The notes under the pieces: model-generated
The model's database searches: none
Seen by the model: only the letters and a program-made list of their open reading frames with translations
Told to the model about the DNA's origin: nothing
Translations under genes and position numbers: made by a program
DNA from: Peromyscus leucopus
Lineage: Eukaryota > Chordata > Mammalia > Rodentia > Cricetidae
Assembly (NCBI RefSeq): GCF_004664715.2
Contig: NC_051083.1
Span: forward strand, 99,477,661-99,541,660
DNA: 64,000 nucleotides
Direction of reading: 5' to 3'
In this document: in pieces, positions 46,915 to 57,214 of the stretch
Position numbering within the stretch: position 1 is the first letter of the stretch
Layout of the letters: the number at the start of each line of letters is the position of its first letter

Positions 46915-47226
46915 TCAGTAGCTTTTCTTTAGTTGTGACCTGACAAAAAAGTAATTGAAGGGAGACTTTGTTAGTTTAGCTCACAGTTCAAGGGATAGAT
47001 TGTCTACTATGGCAAGAACTACATAGTAGTAGAGAAGGGAAGAAATTCCCATGCTTATCTGGCTTTTGCCCTCTTCCATTATTCAGTCTGTGACCCTGGC
47101 CTTTTGTATAGTGTCACCCATATTCAGAGTGAGTCATCCTTCATCAGTTAAAGCTCTCTGGGAAGTTCTTCATTGCCAACAGGTGTTCCCTATGTGATTC
47201 TAAATCTTGTCTAGCTGACAATGAAG
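46915..47226 (-). mobile_element. Rodent repeat 'family X', old minus copy
   Basis: Same order as the complement of the 45-kb copy: 'ttagttgtgacctgac', 'agggagactttgttagttta', 'gtgtcacccatattcagag' and 'cttgtctagctgacaatg'. More diverged than the other copies. Confidence 0.5.
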
Positions 47227-47639
47227 AGCAACTGTCACAGGCTTGGATATATCTTTCTTTCCTTGGGGTAAATAGTTCGACGTAAATTTTGGAATTGTAT
47301 AGCATCTTTACATTTATAAGAAACTATGAAGTGTTTCTCAGAGGGGCTGTACTATTTTTTCATTTTAAAATGCAACTAGCGAGGCCAGATGGTAAATTTG
47401 TAGCCATTGAGCATCCTGTGGTTTCTCTCCCAGATACACCAATCTGCCTATGGTGTGGGAAAGTAGCTATAGAAAGTTTATTTATTTCCAAAAACAGCCA
47501 TCAGGCCCTTGTTTGCATATCTCTTATAAGAGTCAAAAGCAGATGTAAAACATACAACAATATTGAAGCATTAATTAAATATTGACCAAAAAAGAAAAGA
47601 CTGGGACTAAGCAGGTTGACAGATGAACTCTTTCACACT
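47227..47639. other. Unassigned DNA
   Basis: A 98-codon plus-strand frame at 47,289-47,585 shows no recognisable domain; not called as a gene. Confidence 0.4.
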
Positions 47640-48960
47640 TTAAAGCAGAGATAACATCAACTTTTAAAAAATTATTCCACAAAATAAAAAGTGAGATAAC
47701 ATCAGCAAACTCATTCTTCAAAGCCAGTATTATCCTGATACCAGGATACAGGATAAGAACTCAGTATGAAAGGATAATTGAAGCCTGAAATGCATAAACT
47801 GCTAAAGAAAATGTAAGTAAAACAGTTTAAGACATAAGCTAGATGAAAATATTTTCAACAAAGACTGATAACAAAGAAATAATCCTAAGAATTAACATAT
47901 ATTATATATGGAATTAAAAGCCTTCTATACAATAAAATAAATTGCCAAAAATGAAGAGACAGCCTACAGAAAAGGAAAAAATCCATCCCCAGTATACTTC
48001 AGTCAGTAATCAGTATCTAGAATGTACAAAGAACTTTAAGAATTAAACACACAAAGAAACAACCTGATCTATAAATGGGCTAATAAATTGAACAGAGTTC
48101 TCAAATGAAGAAATACAAATTGCCAATAGATATTTGGAACAGTTTTCAACATCTTCAAGTATTAGAAAAATGAAAGTTACAACTACATCAAGATTCCATT
48201 TCACTCTAGTTAGAATGTCTACAATTAAGAAAATAAATGACAACAAAATGTTGGTGAAGATATAAAAATATCGGAAAACCCCATCCCTCCTACTGGTGGG
48301 ACTATAAATTTATGAAACACTATGGATGTCAGTGTGGCATTTCCTAATAAAATTAAGTTAGAACCATAATATCACCTAGCTGTACCACTCCTGGGGAAAT
48401 GCTTAAAGGAATTTAAGCCAGCATATACCTGAAGTGCTTACACACCAATGCTTATTGCTGCACTATTCATGGTAGTCAGGTTATGATACCAGCTTAGATA
48501 CCTATCAATACATAATGAATAAAGAAGATGCAGTAAATATACACAATAGATTTTATTCAGCCATAAAGAAAACTGATTTCATGACATTAGCAAGACAGTG
48601 GATAGAAATCTAATCATAATATTAAGTGAAATAAGCCAGACTCAGAAGGACAAATACTACATATTTTCTCTCTCACATGAAACTTAAAATTTAATTTGTA
48701 AATGTGTGTGAATATGTGTATGTGTAGGGGGTTATTGTTCATGAAACTATAAAGCATACCATGAAAGAGGAAGAAATCTTAACTGAGAGAATTAAAAAAG
48801 AATAAAAGACAGAAAATAATGCAATACATGCAATATAAAGGCATAATGGAAGCTATGTGGAAAGGATGAATGAGATCCAGTAAGAGAAAATGGAAGTAAG
48901 ATGATGCAAAAGGTGGGATGAATGCAAACTAACAGTGGTTGATAAGAACACAAGGAAACC
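47640..48960 (+). mobile_element. Old LINE-1, ORF2 C-terminal half and 3' UTR
   Basis: Decayed ORF2 in correct order: 'tcttcaaagccagtattatc' (near 47,714), 'taaatgggctaataaattga' (near 48,072), 'atgttggtgaagatataaaa' (near 48,249), 'cctactggtgggactataaa' (near 48,289), 'ttgctgcactattcatggta' (near 48,455), 'aagccagactcagaaggac' (near 48,631), followed by a 3' UTR. Many stops and indels. Older than the L1s at 3, 8 and 55 kb. Confidence 0.75.
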
Positions 48961-49290
48961 CATTTTGCATGTGAACTTGAAAATTTCCTTAAGATATGTA
49001 CAACGCCTTTATACTAAAAAAGATTACTTTGGTATTTTAGATGTCTAAGAATAGCGAAAAACATTACTTGTCTTAAATATATTTGCAAAATCACATAGAA
49101 TAAGGAAAACAATTCACAAATGTTATTTTGGGCGCATGAATCCTTATTTTATTGTGCTGGACAAAAAGAAGAGTTACATTTTTTAAAAGTATGGCTATTT
49201 GCCTCATAGCCACAAAATGTGAGTTTTAGCTATTAAGTAAATGGACGAATAATTGAACAAATCTGAATCAGCTATGTAATTCTTGAAGGT
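48961..49290. other. Unassigned DNA
   Basis: Nothing recognised. Confidence 0.4.
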
Positions 49291-49490
49291 ATGGAACTGG
49301 TGATGTAGTTCAGTTGATCATAAGCCCTGGATTCAATACCCAGAACCACTCAAAAGCAGATATGGTGAAACATGACTGTAATCCCAGCACACATGAGGTA
49401 GCTGGCAGGAGGATCAGAAGTTCAAAGCCATCCTCGCCTACATAAAATGTTTGAAGGCAGCCTAGGATACATAAGACCCTATAATAAGTA
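49291..49490 (+). mobile_element. ID-B1 composite SINE
   Basis: ID-like head 'actggtgatgtagttcagt' and 'ccctggattcaatacccag', followed by a B1-like body 'aatcccagcacacatgagg', 'ggaggatcagaagttcaaag' and 'ataagaccct'. This fused layout is typical of the rodent B4/ID_B1 group. Confidence 0.75.
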
Positions 49491-50077
49491 TGATTAGTAA
49501 AGGAAACATTCTCTAAAGGCACAGCAAATTCTTAAATGAATGTAATATTTTATTTCTAGAGGTTTAAGAGCTTAGCTTCCTGATAAAATAGTGGGACCAG
49601 GAAAATTAGAAAATGCAGTTTTTCCTATAGAGATAGGTAGGAATCCTATATGTGTGCACAAAAATATCTACAATGTTCATTTTTACCTAATAGTCACTGG
49701 AAAGAGAGATTTGTTAAGTAACAAAAAACAATTTTCCATTAAGTAATACAACTGATATATAGGAAGTCACCAAATGTACATTCAAGAGGCAGATGGATGG
49801 ATCAGTTAGTTGTCCCACACACTGCTGTTCTACTTGAACCATTAGCCTTCTAACACATTATATACATAAAACACATTCTGGAAGAACTCTACTTGCCAAA
49901 AATTGTGAAAATTTGGTAGAGAAACATCCATCTTCCTAATATGGTATACATTTCAATTCCAACCAAATGCAATAATATCATATCTATAGATATTTGACCT
50001 CCATCGTGAAAGAAAGATAGACTTGATGTTTTTTTACAATAATTAATTTTTTAATCAACTAAAATTTCCCTCAGCAT
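49491..50077. other. Unassigned DNA
   Basis: AT-rich; no feature recognised. Confidence 0.45.
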
Positions 50078-50086
50078 ACACACACA

Positions 50087-50131
<45 letters not shown>
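50078..50131. repeat. (CA)n microsatellite, one interruption
   Basis: CA repeat with one AA interruption near 50,088, then perfect CA to 50,131. Confidence 0.97.
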
Positions 50132-50133
<2 letters not shown>

Positions 50134-50492
50134 TTGGAAAATTAAGAAGAATAAAATACAATGGGCTATAATCCATGTTATAAATAATTAAAAAATAAAA
50201 CTAGAAACTAAAGAAATCTCTGGCAGTGTTAATTTTGTAAAAGTATGGTTCTATTATCAATGCCCATAATAGTGTTTTTCAAAAGGAAACTGTAATCACT
50301 AATAAAATGCAATTCCATCAATACTGAGCATTACAGAGAACATCTGATATCTACAAATGCATACGCTGACATTTTATAACCAATCCCCTAAAACATGTAA
50401 AATGATCATGTTTTTATCTGTCCCACCCATTGATCAATGATATTGCATAAAAATTTTTCATGTTAAATGTGCTTTTTAATATATAAGATTCT
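50132..50492. other. Unassigned DNA
   Basis: Nothing recognised. Confidence 0.4.
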
Positions 50493-50498
50493 GTTAGG
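50493..50498. repeat. 6-bp TSD, left (LTR at 50.5 kb)
   Basis: gttagg; right copy attagg at 50,882-50,887, 5 of 6 identical. Confidence 0.7.
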
Positions 50499-50881
50499 TG
50501 TTGTGGGATGGTCTGTATGTTAAATTACTCTGGTCAATAAATAAAACACTGATTGGCCAGTGGCCAGGCAGGAAGTATAGGTGGGACTAACAGAGAGGAG
50601 AATTAAGGGACAGGAAGGCAGAGAAAGACGTTGCCAGCTGCAGCCATGACAAGCAGCATGTGAAGACATCAGTAAGCCACGAGCCACATGGCAAGGTATA
50701 GATTTATGGAAATGGATTGATTTAAGCTATAAGAATAGTTAGCAAGAAGCTTGCCATGGCCATACAGTTTGTAAGCAATATAAGTCTCTGTGTTTACTTG
50801 GTTGGGTCTGAGTGGCTGTGGAATTGGCGGGTGACAGAGATTTGTCCTGACTGTGGGCAAGGCAGGAAAACTCTAGCTACA
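50499..50881 (+). mobile_element. Solo LTR-like element
   Basis: 383 bp, TGTTGTGGGATGG...CTAGCTACA. Contains 'caataaataaaacactgatt', 'ggccagtggccaggcaggaa', 'atggattgatttaagctata' and 'gtttacttggttgggtctga'. Related to the truncated copy at 26,072-26,351 but of a different family from the B1-bearing LTRs. Class inferred from TG...CA ends and 6-bp flanks. Confidence 0.8.
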
Positions 50882-50887
50882 ATTAGG
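50882..50887. repeat. 6-bp TSD, right (LTR at 50.5 kb)
   Basis: attagg. Confidence 0.7.
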
Positions 50888-51082
50888 CAATTGCACATTG
50901 AATTAAACACTTACAAAAATAAATGATCTGTCCAATTCAATACTATTTGTCTTTTTCTTACTCCTTTAGCATGATTAACACTTGCTTATCACAAAGTATC
51001 ATTAATTATTTTATCCACTTTCTCTTTGCTTATCAAGCAGTTTTCCTCAATTTAGTCAGAATTATCACAAAATGGAAAACAT

Positions 51083-51310
51083 AAGGACTAGAGATAGCTC
51101 AGCAGTTAAGAGCACTTGATGGTCTTGCAAAAGACCCTGGTTTGCTGCCCAGTACCCTCATGGTGGTTCACATGCATCTGTAACTCCAATTCCAGGGCAT
51201 TCAGTATCCTCCACTGTCCTCTGCAGGCACCAAACACACACATGGTGCATATACATACATACATGCAAGCACATAAAATAAAATGAATAAAAATTTTAAA
51301 AGAAAGAAAA
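51083..51310 (+). mobile_element. B2-like SINE
   Basis: 'gactagagatagctcagcag' head with 'ttaagagcacttgat', then 'ctcatggtggttcacatgca', 'taactccaattccagggc' and a tail of AAATAAAATG units. Flanks share 'gaaaacat' on both sides (left near 51,075, right near 51,306), a probable TSD. Confidence 0.8.
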
Positions 51311-51394
51311 CATGAAAAATAATATATAAGAATTGATAAAGGCCCTACTATTGTTTCCTATTATACTGAGAAATAAAGAACTCCATTCAGTTAT

Positions 51395-51540
51395 AAGATT
51401 AGAGCACTTGACTTGAACCCTGTCTGTATTGTCTGCAATTAACAGTTAGCAAGCCATTTGACTTCCCTGTTCTTTAATTTCCTTATCTCAAACTCCTCCT
51501 GGTTGGATTCAATGTGACGATACAGGTTAACCACTAGTAA
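51395..51540 (+). mobile_element. MIR remnant
   Basis: 'agcaagccatttgacttccc', 'ttctttaatttccttatctc' and 'gattcaatgtgacgatac' follow the MIR core order. Confidence 0.6.
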
Positions 51541-51865
51541 TCTGAAAATCTGAAATGTTCCAAATCCAAATGTTTGAGTGCTAACATGATTCTGCATGTG
51601 GAAAATTCCATGCCATGGAAATTTGTTTTGTGAAATTTATTTTTTAAAACATTGTACACACTAATTTCAGGCTATGGGTAATGTGAATAGAAAGCATGAA
51701 TTAATTTTGGGCATAAACTTGGCTCCCCTCCACAATATATCTCATTATGTACAAGTAAATCTTGCAACATCCAAACAACACTGAACTATGAAACAAACAC
51801 TTTGGATGCAGACACTGTGTAGGTTAGTTTTTTTCCCACTTACACAGACTATAGTAACTGAGCAA
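51541..51865. other. Unassigned DNA
   Basis: Nothing recognised. Confidence 0.4.
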
Positions 51866-52130
51866 AAGGGACTCTATGTTGAGAAATTTCCCCCATCAGA
51901 CTGGTCTGTGGATATTTATGGAATAATTTACTCATGCTAGTTGATGTAGGAGGGTCTTGCTCTCTATGAGTGATGCCATCCTTAGGCAAATGGCCTTAGA
52001 TTGTATGAGAAAGCAGGCTGAGCAAGAAACAAGGAACAAAGTGATAAGCAGCTTTAGTTTCTGCCTCCAGATTTCTGCTTTGACCTCCTACCCTGACTTT
52101 TCACAACGAATTTACTATGAATTGTGAAAT
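51866..52130 (+). mobile_element. Rodent repeat 'family X', plus copy
   Basis: 'gttgatgtaggagggtctt', 'gagtgatgccatccttagg' and 'agaaagcaggctgagcaag' correspond to the middle and 3' part of the 45-kb copy. The 5' end is missing or too decayed to see. Confidence 0.55.
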
Positions 52131-52268
52131 CCTATATAACTTGGCAGCCATCTACCTCTCAAAACTCATTTTGTGCTACACTCCTTTACTATACTGCAGT
52201 CACAATGATCACTCTCAGTTCTTTTAGTCTAAGGTACTGTAGGACTTTCCCACCTAGGAATGTTTGCT

Positions 52269-52274
52269 CATGCC
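52269..52274. repeat. 6-bp TSD, left (LTR at 52.3 kb)
   Basis: catgcc, exact copy at 52,746-52,751. Confidence 0.85.
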
Positions 52275-52745
52275 TGTGGTAGTGTTGTGTTCCCCAAAAT
52301 GTTGTGCACTCTAATAAACTTATCTGGGGTCAGAGAACAGAACAGCCACTAGATATATAGGCCAGAAAATGGTGGCACACATACCTATAATCCTAGCTTT
52401 TCAGAAGCAGAAACCTGTCTGGATCTCTGTGAGTTCAAGGTCACACTGGAACAGCCAGGCATGGTGACTCCTACCTTTAATCCCAGGAAGTAATGGCAGA
52501 AAGCAACAAAGTATATAAGGTGTGAAAACCAGGAACTAGGCTGGTTAAGCTTTTAGGCTTTTAGCAGCAGTTCAGCTGAGAACCATTCAGATGAGGACAC
52601 AGAGGCTTCCAGTCTGAGGAAACAGGATCAGCTGAGGAATTGGTGAGGTGAGGTGGCTGTGGCTTGTTCTGCTTCTCTGATCTTCCAGCGTTTACCCAGC
52701 TCCAGGTTTGTTTTATTAATAATACCCTTTAGGATTCATGCTACA
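52275..52745 (+). mobile_element. Solo LTR-like element with B1-derived segments
   Basis: 471 bp, TGTGGTAGTGTTGTG...TTCATGCTACA between exact 6-bp TSDs. Carries 'gaacagaacagccactag', one B1-derived piece at about 52,362-52,455 and a second B1 head at about 52,457-52,500, a TATATAAG box at 52,512-52,519, then 'ggaaacaggatcagctgagg' and a terminal ATTAATAAT. Same superfamily as the LTRs at 7.4, 11.3, 27.4 and 32.9 kb. Confidence 0.85.
52512..52519 (+). promoter_or_regulatory. TATA box within LTR
   Basis: tatataag, placed after the B1-derived segments at a position comparable to the TATA box of LTR copy A. Activity unknown. Confidence 0.45.
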
Positions 52746-52751
52746 CATGCC
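52746..52751. repeat. 6-bp TSD, right (LTR at 52.3 kb)
   Basis: catgcc. Confidence 0.85.
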
Positions 52752-54084
52752 TTCTAGCTACTGAAATATTCCCAGTACAGTTTAACTGAATGGACATCAT
52801 TCCTCTTTCTGGTTTCAGGTAAAAGAGTATGTTCTTCACCAGGTTCATTAACATCCATATGGAATGCACTTAGGAAGCTAAGACAAAGAATTAAGAGTTC
52901 AATTCCAGGAGAGATGGCTCAATTCCATCAAGAAGGCTTTTTGCTGACCATCTAACCTAAGGGAGAATACACACTCAATCCATCATTCCATCCAGTTTTT
53001 TCCTTGTAAACTGTCTAGTACAAAACAAGCTGTCAATAAATCTTTGCCAAGATGGAAAGAGATGCTCAAGAGAAATGAATATACCATTATTGGTAGAAGT
53101 TGGTAAAGGAATGTAGTCCAGAATAATAATCCAAAATGTAGGTGTTAATTGTTTTATCAGAACTGGTCAAACCCCAATTATCAGAGGCAGAACATAAAAC
53201 TATGTCCTCTGAGACAGCAGAAAATTCACTTGTAACTCTACAGAAAAACATGGCAGGAGATGAAATACAGGAAGAAAAAGGAAAAGACATTAAATAAGCC
53301 CTCATCCATTAGTCTTTCTGTCCTTGATGTAAGGTGTCTGGCTCATTCACCATTGCAGCTGCCAAAGAGTCTGGCCTGGGGCCAGGGACAAACTCATCAT
53401 GTGCTAGTATGTCAGGAGAATCCTGATGTGGGGAAAGGTGATGTCATCTAAAGCAATAAGAACCGTCTAATGCATATACGCTTTTCAAAACAATGACAGA
53501 ATTTATCATTAGACAAAAGACAGAGAGAGTGTGGAAAATTCCCTTATTTCTAATTTCTTCTATTAATTTACTAGTATTAAGATTTTGTACTAGGATGTCC
53601 CATTTGTAGCAATGATGAAACATTATTGACTGACCACTATTACAGGATATGAAGGTTTACATTTATTATGATAAATCATTCTTAGAATTTGTAGTTCTGA
53701 CAAGGATGTTTCCAGCATTGAAAATGATACCTATTACACACTAATTCTCATTCCCTAGCCTTCTAACTTCTGCCTCTAAAACTCTGACTGCACTAAGCAC
53801 TTAAAAATTGGATTCACTTCAGTGTGACTACATAACCTGGAGTAACTGCAGAAACCAAGAAATAGTAAAGGGCCATGGGATGTGGAGAAATCGTAGAGAG
53901 GGGAATAGCCAGGTATAAGAGATTTGAAAGGGTAATAGGGAGGAGGGGTGATAAAAGAAGTGGGAGAGGTTAAAATATCAGTAAAGATATCTGAAAATGT
54001 CATAAGGAATTATATTACTAATCACTTGAAATTATATATAGTACATACATATCTATGTATACATATATCATTTAAATGAAAATT
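52752..54084. other. Unassigned DNA
   Basis: About 1.3 kb; a possible SINE scrap ('aggagagatggctcaatt' near 52,908) but otherwise nothing recognised. Confidence 0.4.
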
Positions 54085-54579
54085 TCCCATCTAGGCAGAC
54101 AATCCTCACCTTAAGAGCCATGAACTATCTAACAAAATCCCAACACCAGGCTTCTCCTATTCCCTCTTTTGAGATTTTATCTCCAGAAATGTCAGGAAAG
54201 ATGCAACCATAAAGTCTCAACAAGGCTGCTTAAAAGGACCTGAAACAAGGAAAATACCAATAAATATGGTAACATGAAAGGGGGGGCTCTCATTGAACCT
54301 CAACTCTAGAAAAGAACATAGGCAACTAAGGAACACTGAGAGTGGGAGAAACACTCTTCGCCAGGGAAGTGCCCCAAATTGGTTCTCTAATGCCCTGAAA
54401 TTACAGACATATAAGTAACAGTAAAATTATGTGGACTGAGTAAGCTGTATTTTTACATTTGCACATATATGTGTGTGTGTCTGTATGTGTATGTAACTAC
54501 AGTTAAAGGGAGGGGTGCATGGACAGGCTTGGAGTGAGGAAAGGGAAAATGGTGTAATTATATCTTAAATTCAAAAATT
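54085..54579 (+). mobile_element. Lx-type L1 3' UTR
   Basis: 'tccagaaatgtcaggaaaga', 'acataggcaactaaggaaca', 'gaaacactcttcgccaggga', 'tatgtggactgagtaagctg', a TG-rich tract, 'ggagtgaggaaagggaaaat' and 'ggtgtaattatatcttaaat', ending in an A-rich tail. It serves as the landing site for the next L1. Confidence 0.8.
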
Positions 54580-54591
54580 AAAAAATATTTT
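54580..54591. repeat. TSD, left (twin-primed L1)
   Basis: aaaaaatatttt preceded by TT (TT/AAAA site); exact copy at 56,596-56,607. Confidence 0.85.
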
Positions 54592-55056
54592 CCTCTGTTG
54601 AGAATTCTCTGTTTAGTTCTATAGCCCATTTCTTATTTGGACTGTTGGTCGTTTTGATGTCTAATTTCTTGAGTTCATTATATATTCTGGATATCAGTCC
54701 TCTGTCAGATGTGGGGTTGGTGAAGATCTTTTCCCATTCTGTAGGCTGTCGCTTTGCCTTGTTGACCGTATCCTTTGCTCTACAAAAGCTTCTCAGTTTC
54801 AAGAGGTCCCATTGATTGATTGTTTGTCTCAGTGTCTGTGCTACTGGTGTTATATTTAGGAAGTGATCTCCTATGCCAATGCGTTCAAGACTGCTTCCTA
54901 CTTTCTCTTCTAGCAGGTTCAGAGTAGCTAGATTTATGTTGAGGTCCTTGATCCACTTGGACTTAAGTTTTGTGCACGGTGACAGATATGGATCTATTTG
55001 CAGACTTCTACATGTTGATATCCAGTTATGCCAGCACCATTTGTTGAAGTTACTTG
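54592..55056 (-). pseudogene. ORF2: Inverted LINE-1 ORF2 segment
   Basis: Minus-strand frame [20 protein letters not shown], then LLEEKVGSSLERIGIGDHFL, AKRQPTEWEKIFTNPTSDRG and LNREFSTEE. It is open throughout the L1-derived part, indicating a recent insertion, but is only a fragment from the region after the reverse transcriptase. Confidence 0.92.
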
Positions 55057-55090
55057 CTTTTCTTTCTTTCTTTCTTTCTTTTTTTTTTTG
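55057..55090. repeat. (TTTC)n / T-run at the inversion junction
   Basis: ctttt, about five TTTC units and an 11-T run lie between the inverted and forward L1 parts. The L1 itself has a short AAAAAAGAAAGC tract here (minus strand), so this looks like expansion of an L1-internal sequence at the junction. Confidence 0.85.
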
Positions 55091-55658
55091 GCTGAAAGAC
55101 ATTTAAGGAATTGCTCAACATCCCTAATCATCAGGAAAATGCAAATCAAAACAACTCTGAGATACCACCTTATGCCTGTCAGAATGGCTAAGATCAAAAA
55201 CACTGAAGACACCCTATGCTGGAGAGGATGTGGAACTAGGGGAACTCTCCTCCACTGGTGTTGGGAATGCAAGCTTGCATAACCAACCACTTTGGAAATC
55301 AATATAGTACTTTCTTAGAAAATTGAGAGTCAATCTCCCCCAAGATCCAGCTATACCACTCTTGGGCATATACCCAAGAAATGCTCAATCATACCACAAG
55401 AGCACTTGCTCAGCTATGTTCATAGCAGCATTGTTTGTAATAGCCAGAACCTGGAAACAACCTAGATGCCCTTCAACTAAAGAATGGATAAATAAATTTT
55501 GGCACATATACACAATGGAGTACTACTCAGCAGAGAAAAACAATGATATCATGAGGTTTGCAGGCAAATGGATGGATCTAGAAAAAATCATCCTGAGTGA
55601 GGTAACCCAGATTCAGAAAGACAAATATGGTATGTACTCACTCATAGGAGGATACTAG
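55091..55658 (+). pseudogene. ORF2: LINE-1 ORF2 C terminus, broken
   Basis: Forward frame [20 protein letters not shown], then the CX3CX7HX4C motif in [19 protein letters not shown] 4-bp gain near 55,277-55,285 shifts the frame, and a TAG at 55,306-55,308 replaces a Trp codon. The frame resumes as VNLPQDPAIPLLGIYPRNA, IYTMEYYSAEKNNDIM and DKYGMYSLIGGY, stopping at the natural TAG at 55,656-55,658. Not functional. Confidence 0.93.
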
Positions 55659-56595
55659 ATGTAAAACAAAGGATGACTAGACAGCTACTCACATCACCAG
55701 GGAGACTACCTGGAAAACAGGACCCCAAGAAAGACACGAGGATCACCCAATGATGGAGAAATTGCTGAGATCTACATGAACAACCTGGACATGAGTGGGA
55801 GTAATGAAGGGCGAGGGTCGAGGGAAATAGAGCCTATGGGAGCGGGAGATCCCAGCTGGATCAAGAACAGAGAGGGAGAACAAGGAATAGGATACCATGG
55901 TAAATGAAGACCACATGAGAATAGGAAGAAGCAAAGTGCTAGAGAGGCCCACAGAAATCCACAAAGATACGCCCACAATAGACGGCTGGCAATGGTGGAG
56001 AGACAGCCGGAACTGACCTACTCTGGTGATGGTGTGGCCAAACACCCTAATAGTTGTGCCAGAAACCCCATCCAATGACCTAGGGATCTGGATGCAGAGA
56101 TCCACGGCTAGGCCCTGGGTGGAGCTCTGGAAGTCTAATTAGTGAGAAAGAGGAGGGTTTATATGAGTGAGAATTGTTGAAACCAAGGTTGGATAAAGCA
56201 CAGGGACAAACAGCCAAACGAATGGAAACAAATGAACTATGAACCAAAGGCTGAGGGGCCCCCTACTGGATTAGGCCCTCTGAATAGGTGAGACAGTTGA
56301 TTGACTTGATCTGTTTTGGAGGCATCTAGGCAGTGGGACCTGTGCTCATTGCATGAGTTGGCTGTTTGAAACCTGGGGCTTATGCAGGGACGCTTGGCTC
56401 AGTCTGGGAGGAGGAGACTGGACCTGCCTAGACTGAGTCTACCTACCAGGTTGATCTCAGTCCTCAAGGGAGGCTTTGCCCTGGAGGAGGCGGGAATGGG
56501 TGTGGGCTGGGGGGAAAGGGATGGGGGCAGGAGGGGGGAGAACAAGGGAATCCGTGGCTGATATGTAGAAGTGAATGGTATTGTAAAATAAAAGG
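55659..56595 (+). mobile_element. L1 3' UTR of the twin-primed element
   Basis: Begins after ORF2 with 'atgtaaaacaaaggatgac', passes 'agagagggagaacaaggaat', a G-rich polypurine tract at 56,480-56,550, and ends at 'ggtattgtaaaataaaagga'. It is the forward counterpart of 3110-4010. Confidence 0.9.
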
Positions 56596-56607
56596 AAAAA
56601 ATATTTT
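56596..56607. repeat. TSD, right (twin-primed L1)
   Basis: aaaaaatatttt. Confidence 0.85.
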
Positions 56608-56654
56608 AAAAAGAAAGAAAAAATTTAAATATGGATTAATACATTAATTTTTAA

Positions 56655-57214
56655 AGGACTATCTTACTTTCCTTGGAATATCATTCATTCATGTTGTAAA
56701 TATATGTCATAGTCTCTCTCCTTTTTAATATTGAATAATATTATATTGTATGCATGTAAGTAAGATGTTTCTTTATTCAATCATCCATCAATGGACACCT
56801 TTATTGTTTCAATATTTTAGCTATTGTGAACAATGTTGTTATGAGTCAGGTTATGTAAATATCTATTTGAGTTCTTACTTTGAATTTTTCAGGATAAAGA
56901 TCAAACACAAAATAGGAATTGCTGGAACTTATGCTTTCAATTTTTAGATTTTGAGGAACAGTCATATTTTCAATACCAGTCAACCATTTTAGATTTCATC
57001 AGTGGTGAACAAAGATTCCAATTTATAAACATCCTCACCAGCCTTCCAAAATACAATGGCGCTTCCAATGGGTATAAAATAGTATTTCATAGTGGTTTAA
57101 TTTACATATGTCTCATGATTAGTCATGTTGAGACTCTTCCTGTGCTCTTGGACATGTCATCTGTCCAGTTTTTGAACCGGCTTGTTTGAGATTTTGTTAT
57201 TAAAATATGAGAAT
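56655..57214 (-). mobile_element. Ancient L1 ORF2, minus strand, part 1
   Basis: Plus-strand text is the decayed complement of ORF2 C-terminal sequence: 'ttgaataatattatattgta', 'caatcatccatcaatggaca', 'gctattgtgaacaatgttg', 'gtttttgaaccggcttgttt'. Continues after the Lx insertion at 57,926. Confidence 0.65.

Larger units (their letters stand above)
54592..56595 (+). mobile_element. Twin-primed (5'-inverted) LINE-1
   Basis: A 2.0-kb insertion in two parts: an inverted ORF2 segment (54,592 to about 55,056) and a forward segment (about 55,090-56,595) with the ORF2 C terminus and 3' UTR. The inverted part ends at the ORF2 peptide FSTEE and the forward part begins at AERHLRNC, which are adjacent in ORF2, so the break is exactly what twin priming predicts. 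The 3' UTR matches the L1 at 3-5.6 kb. Confidence 0.93.
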
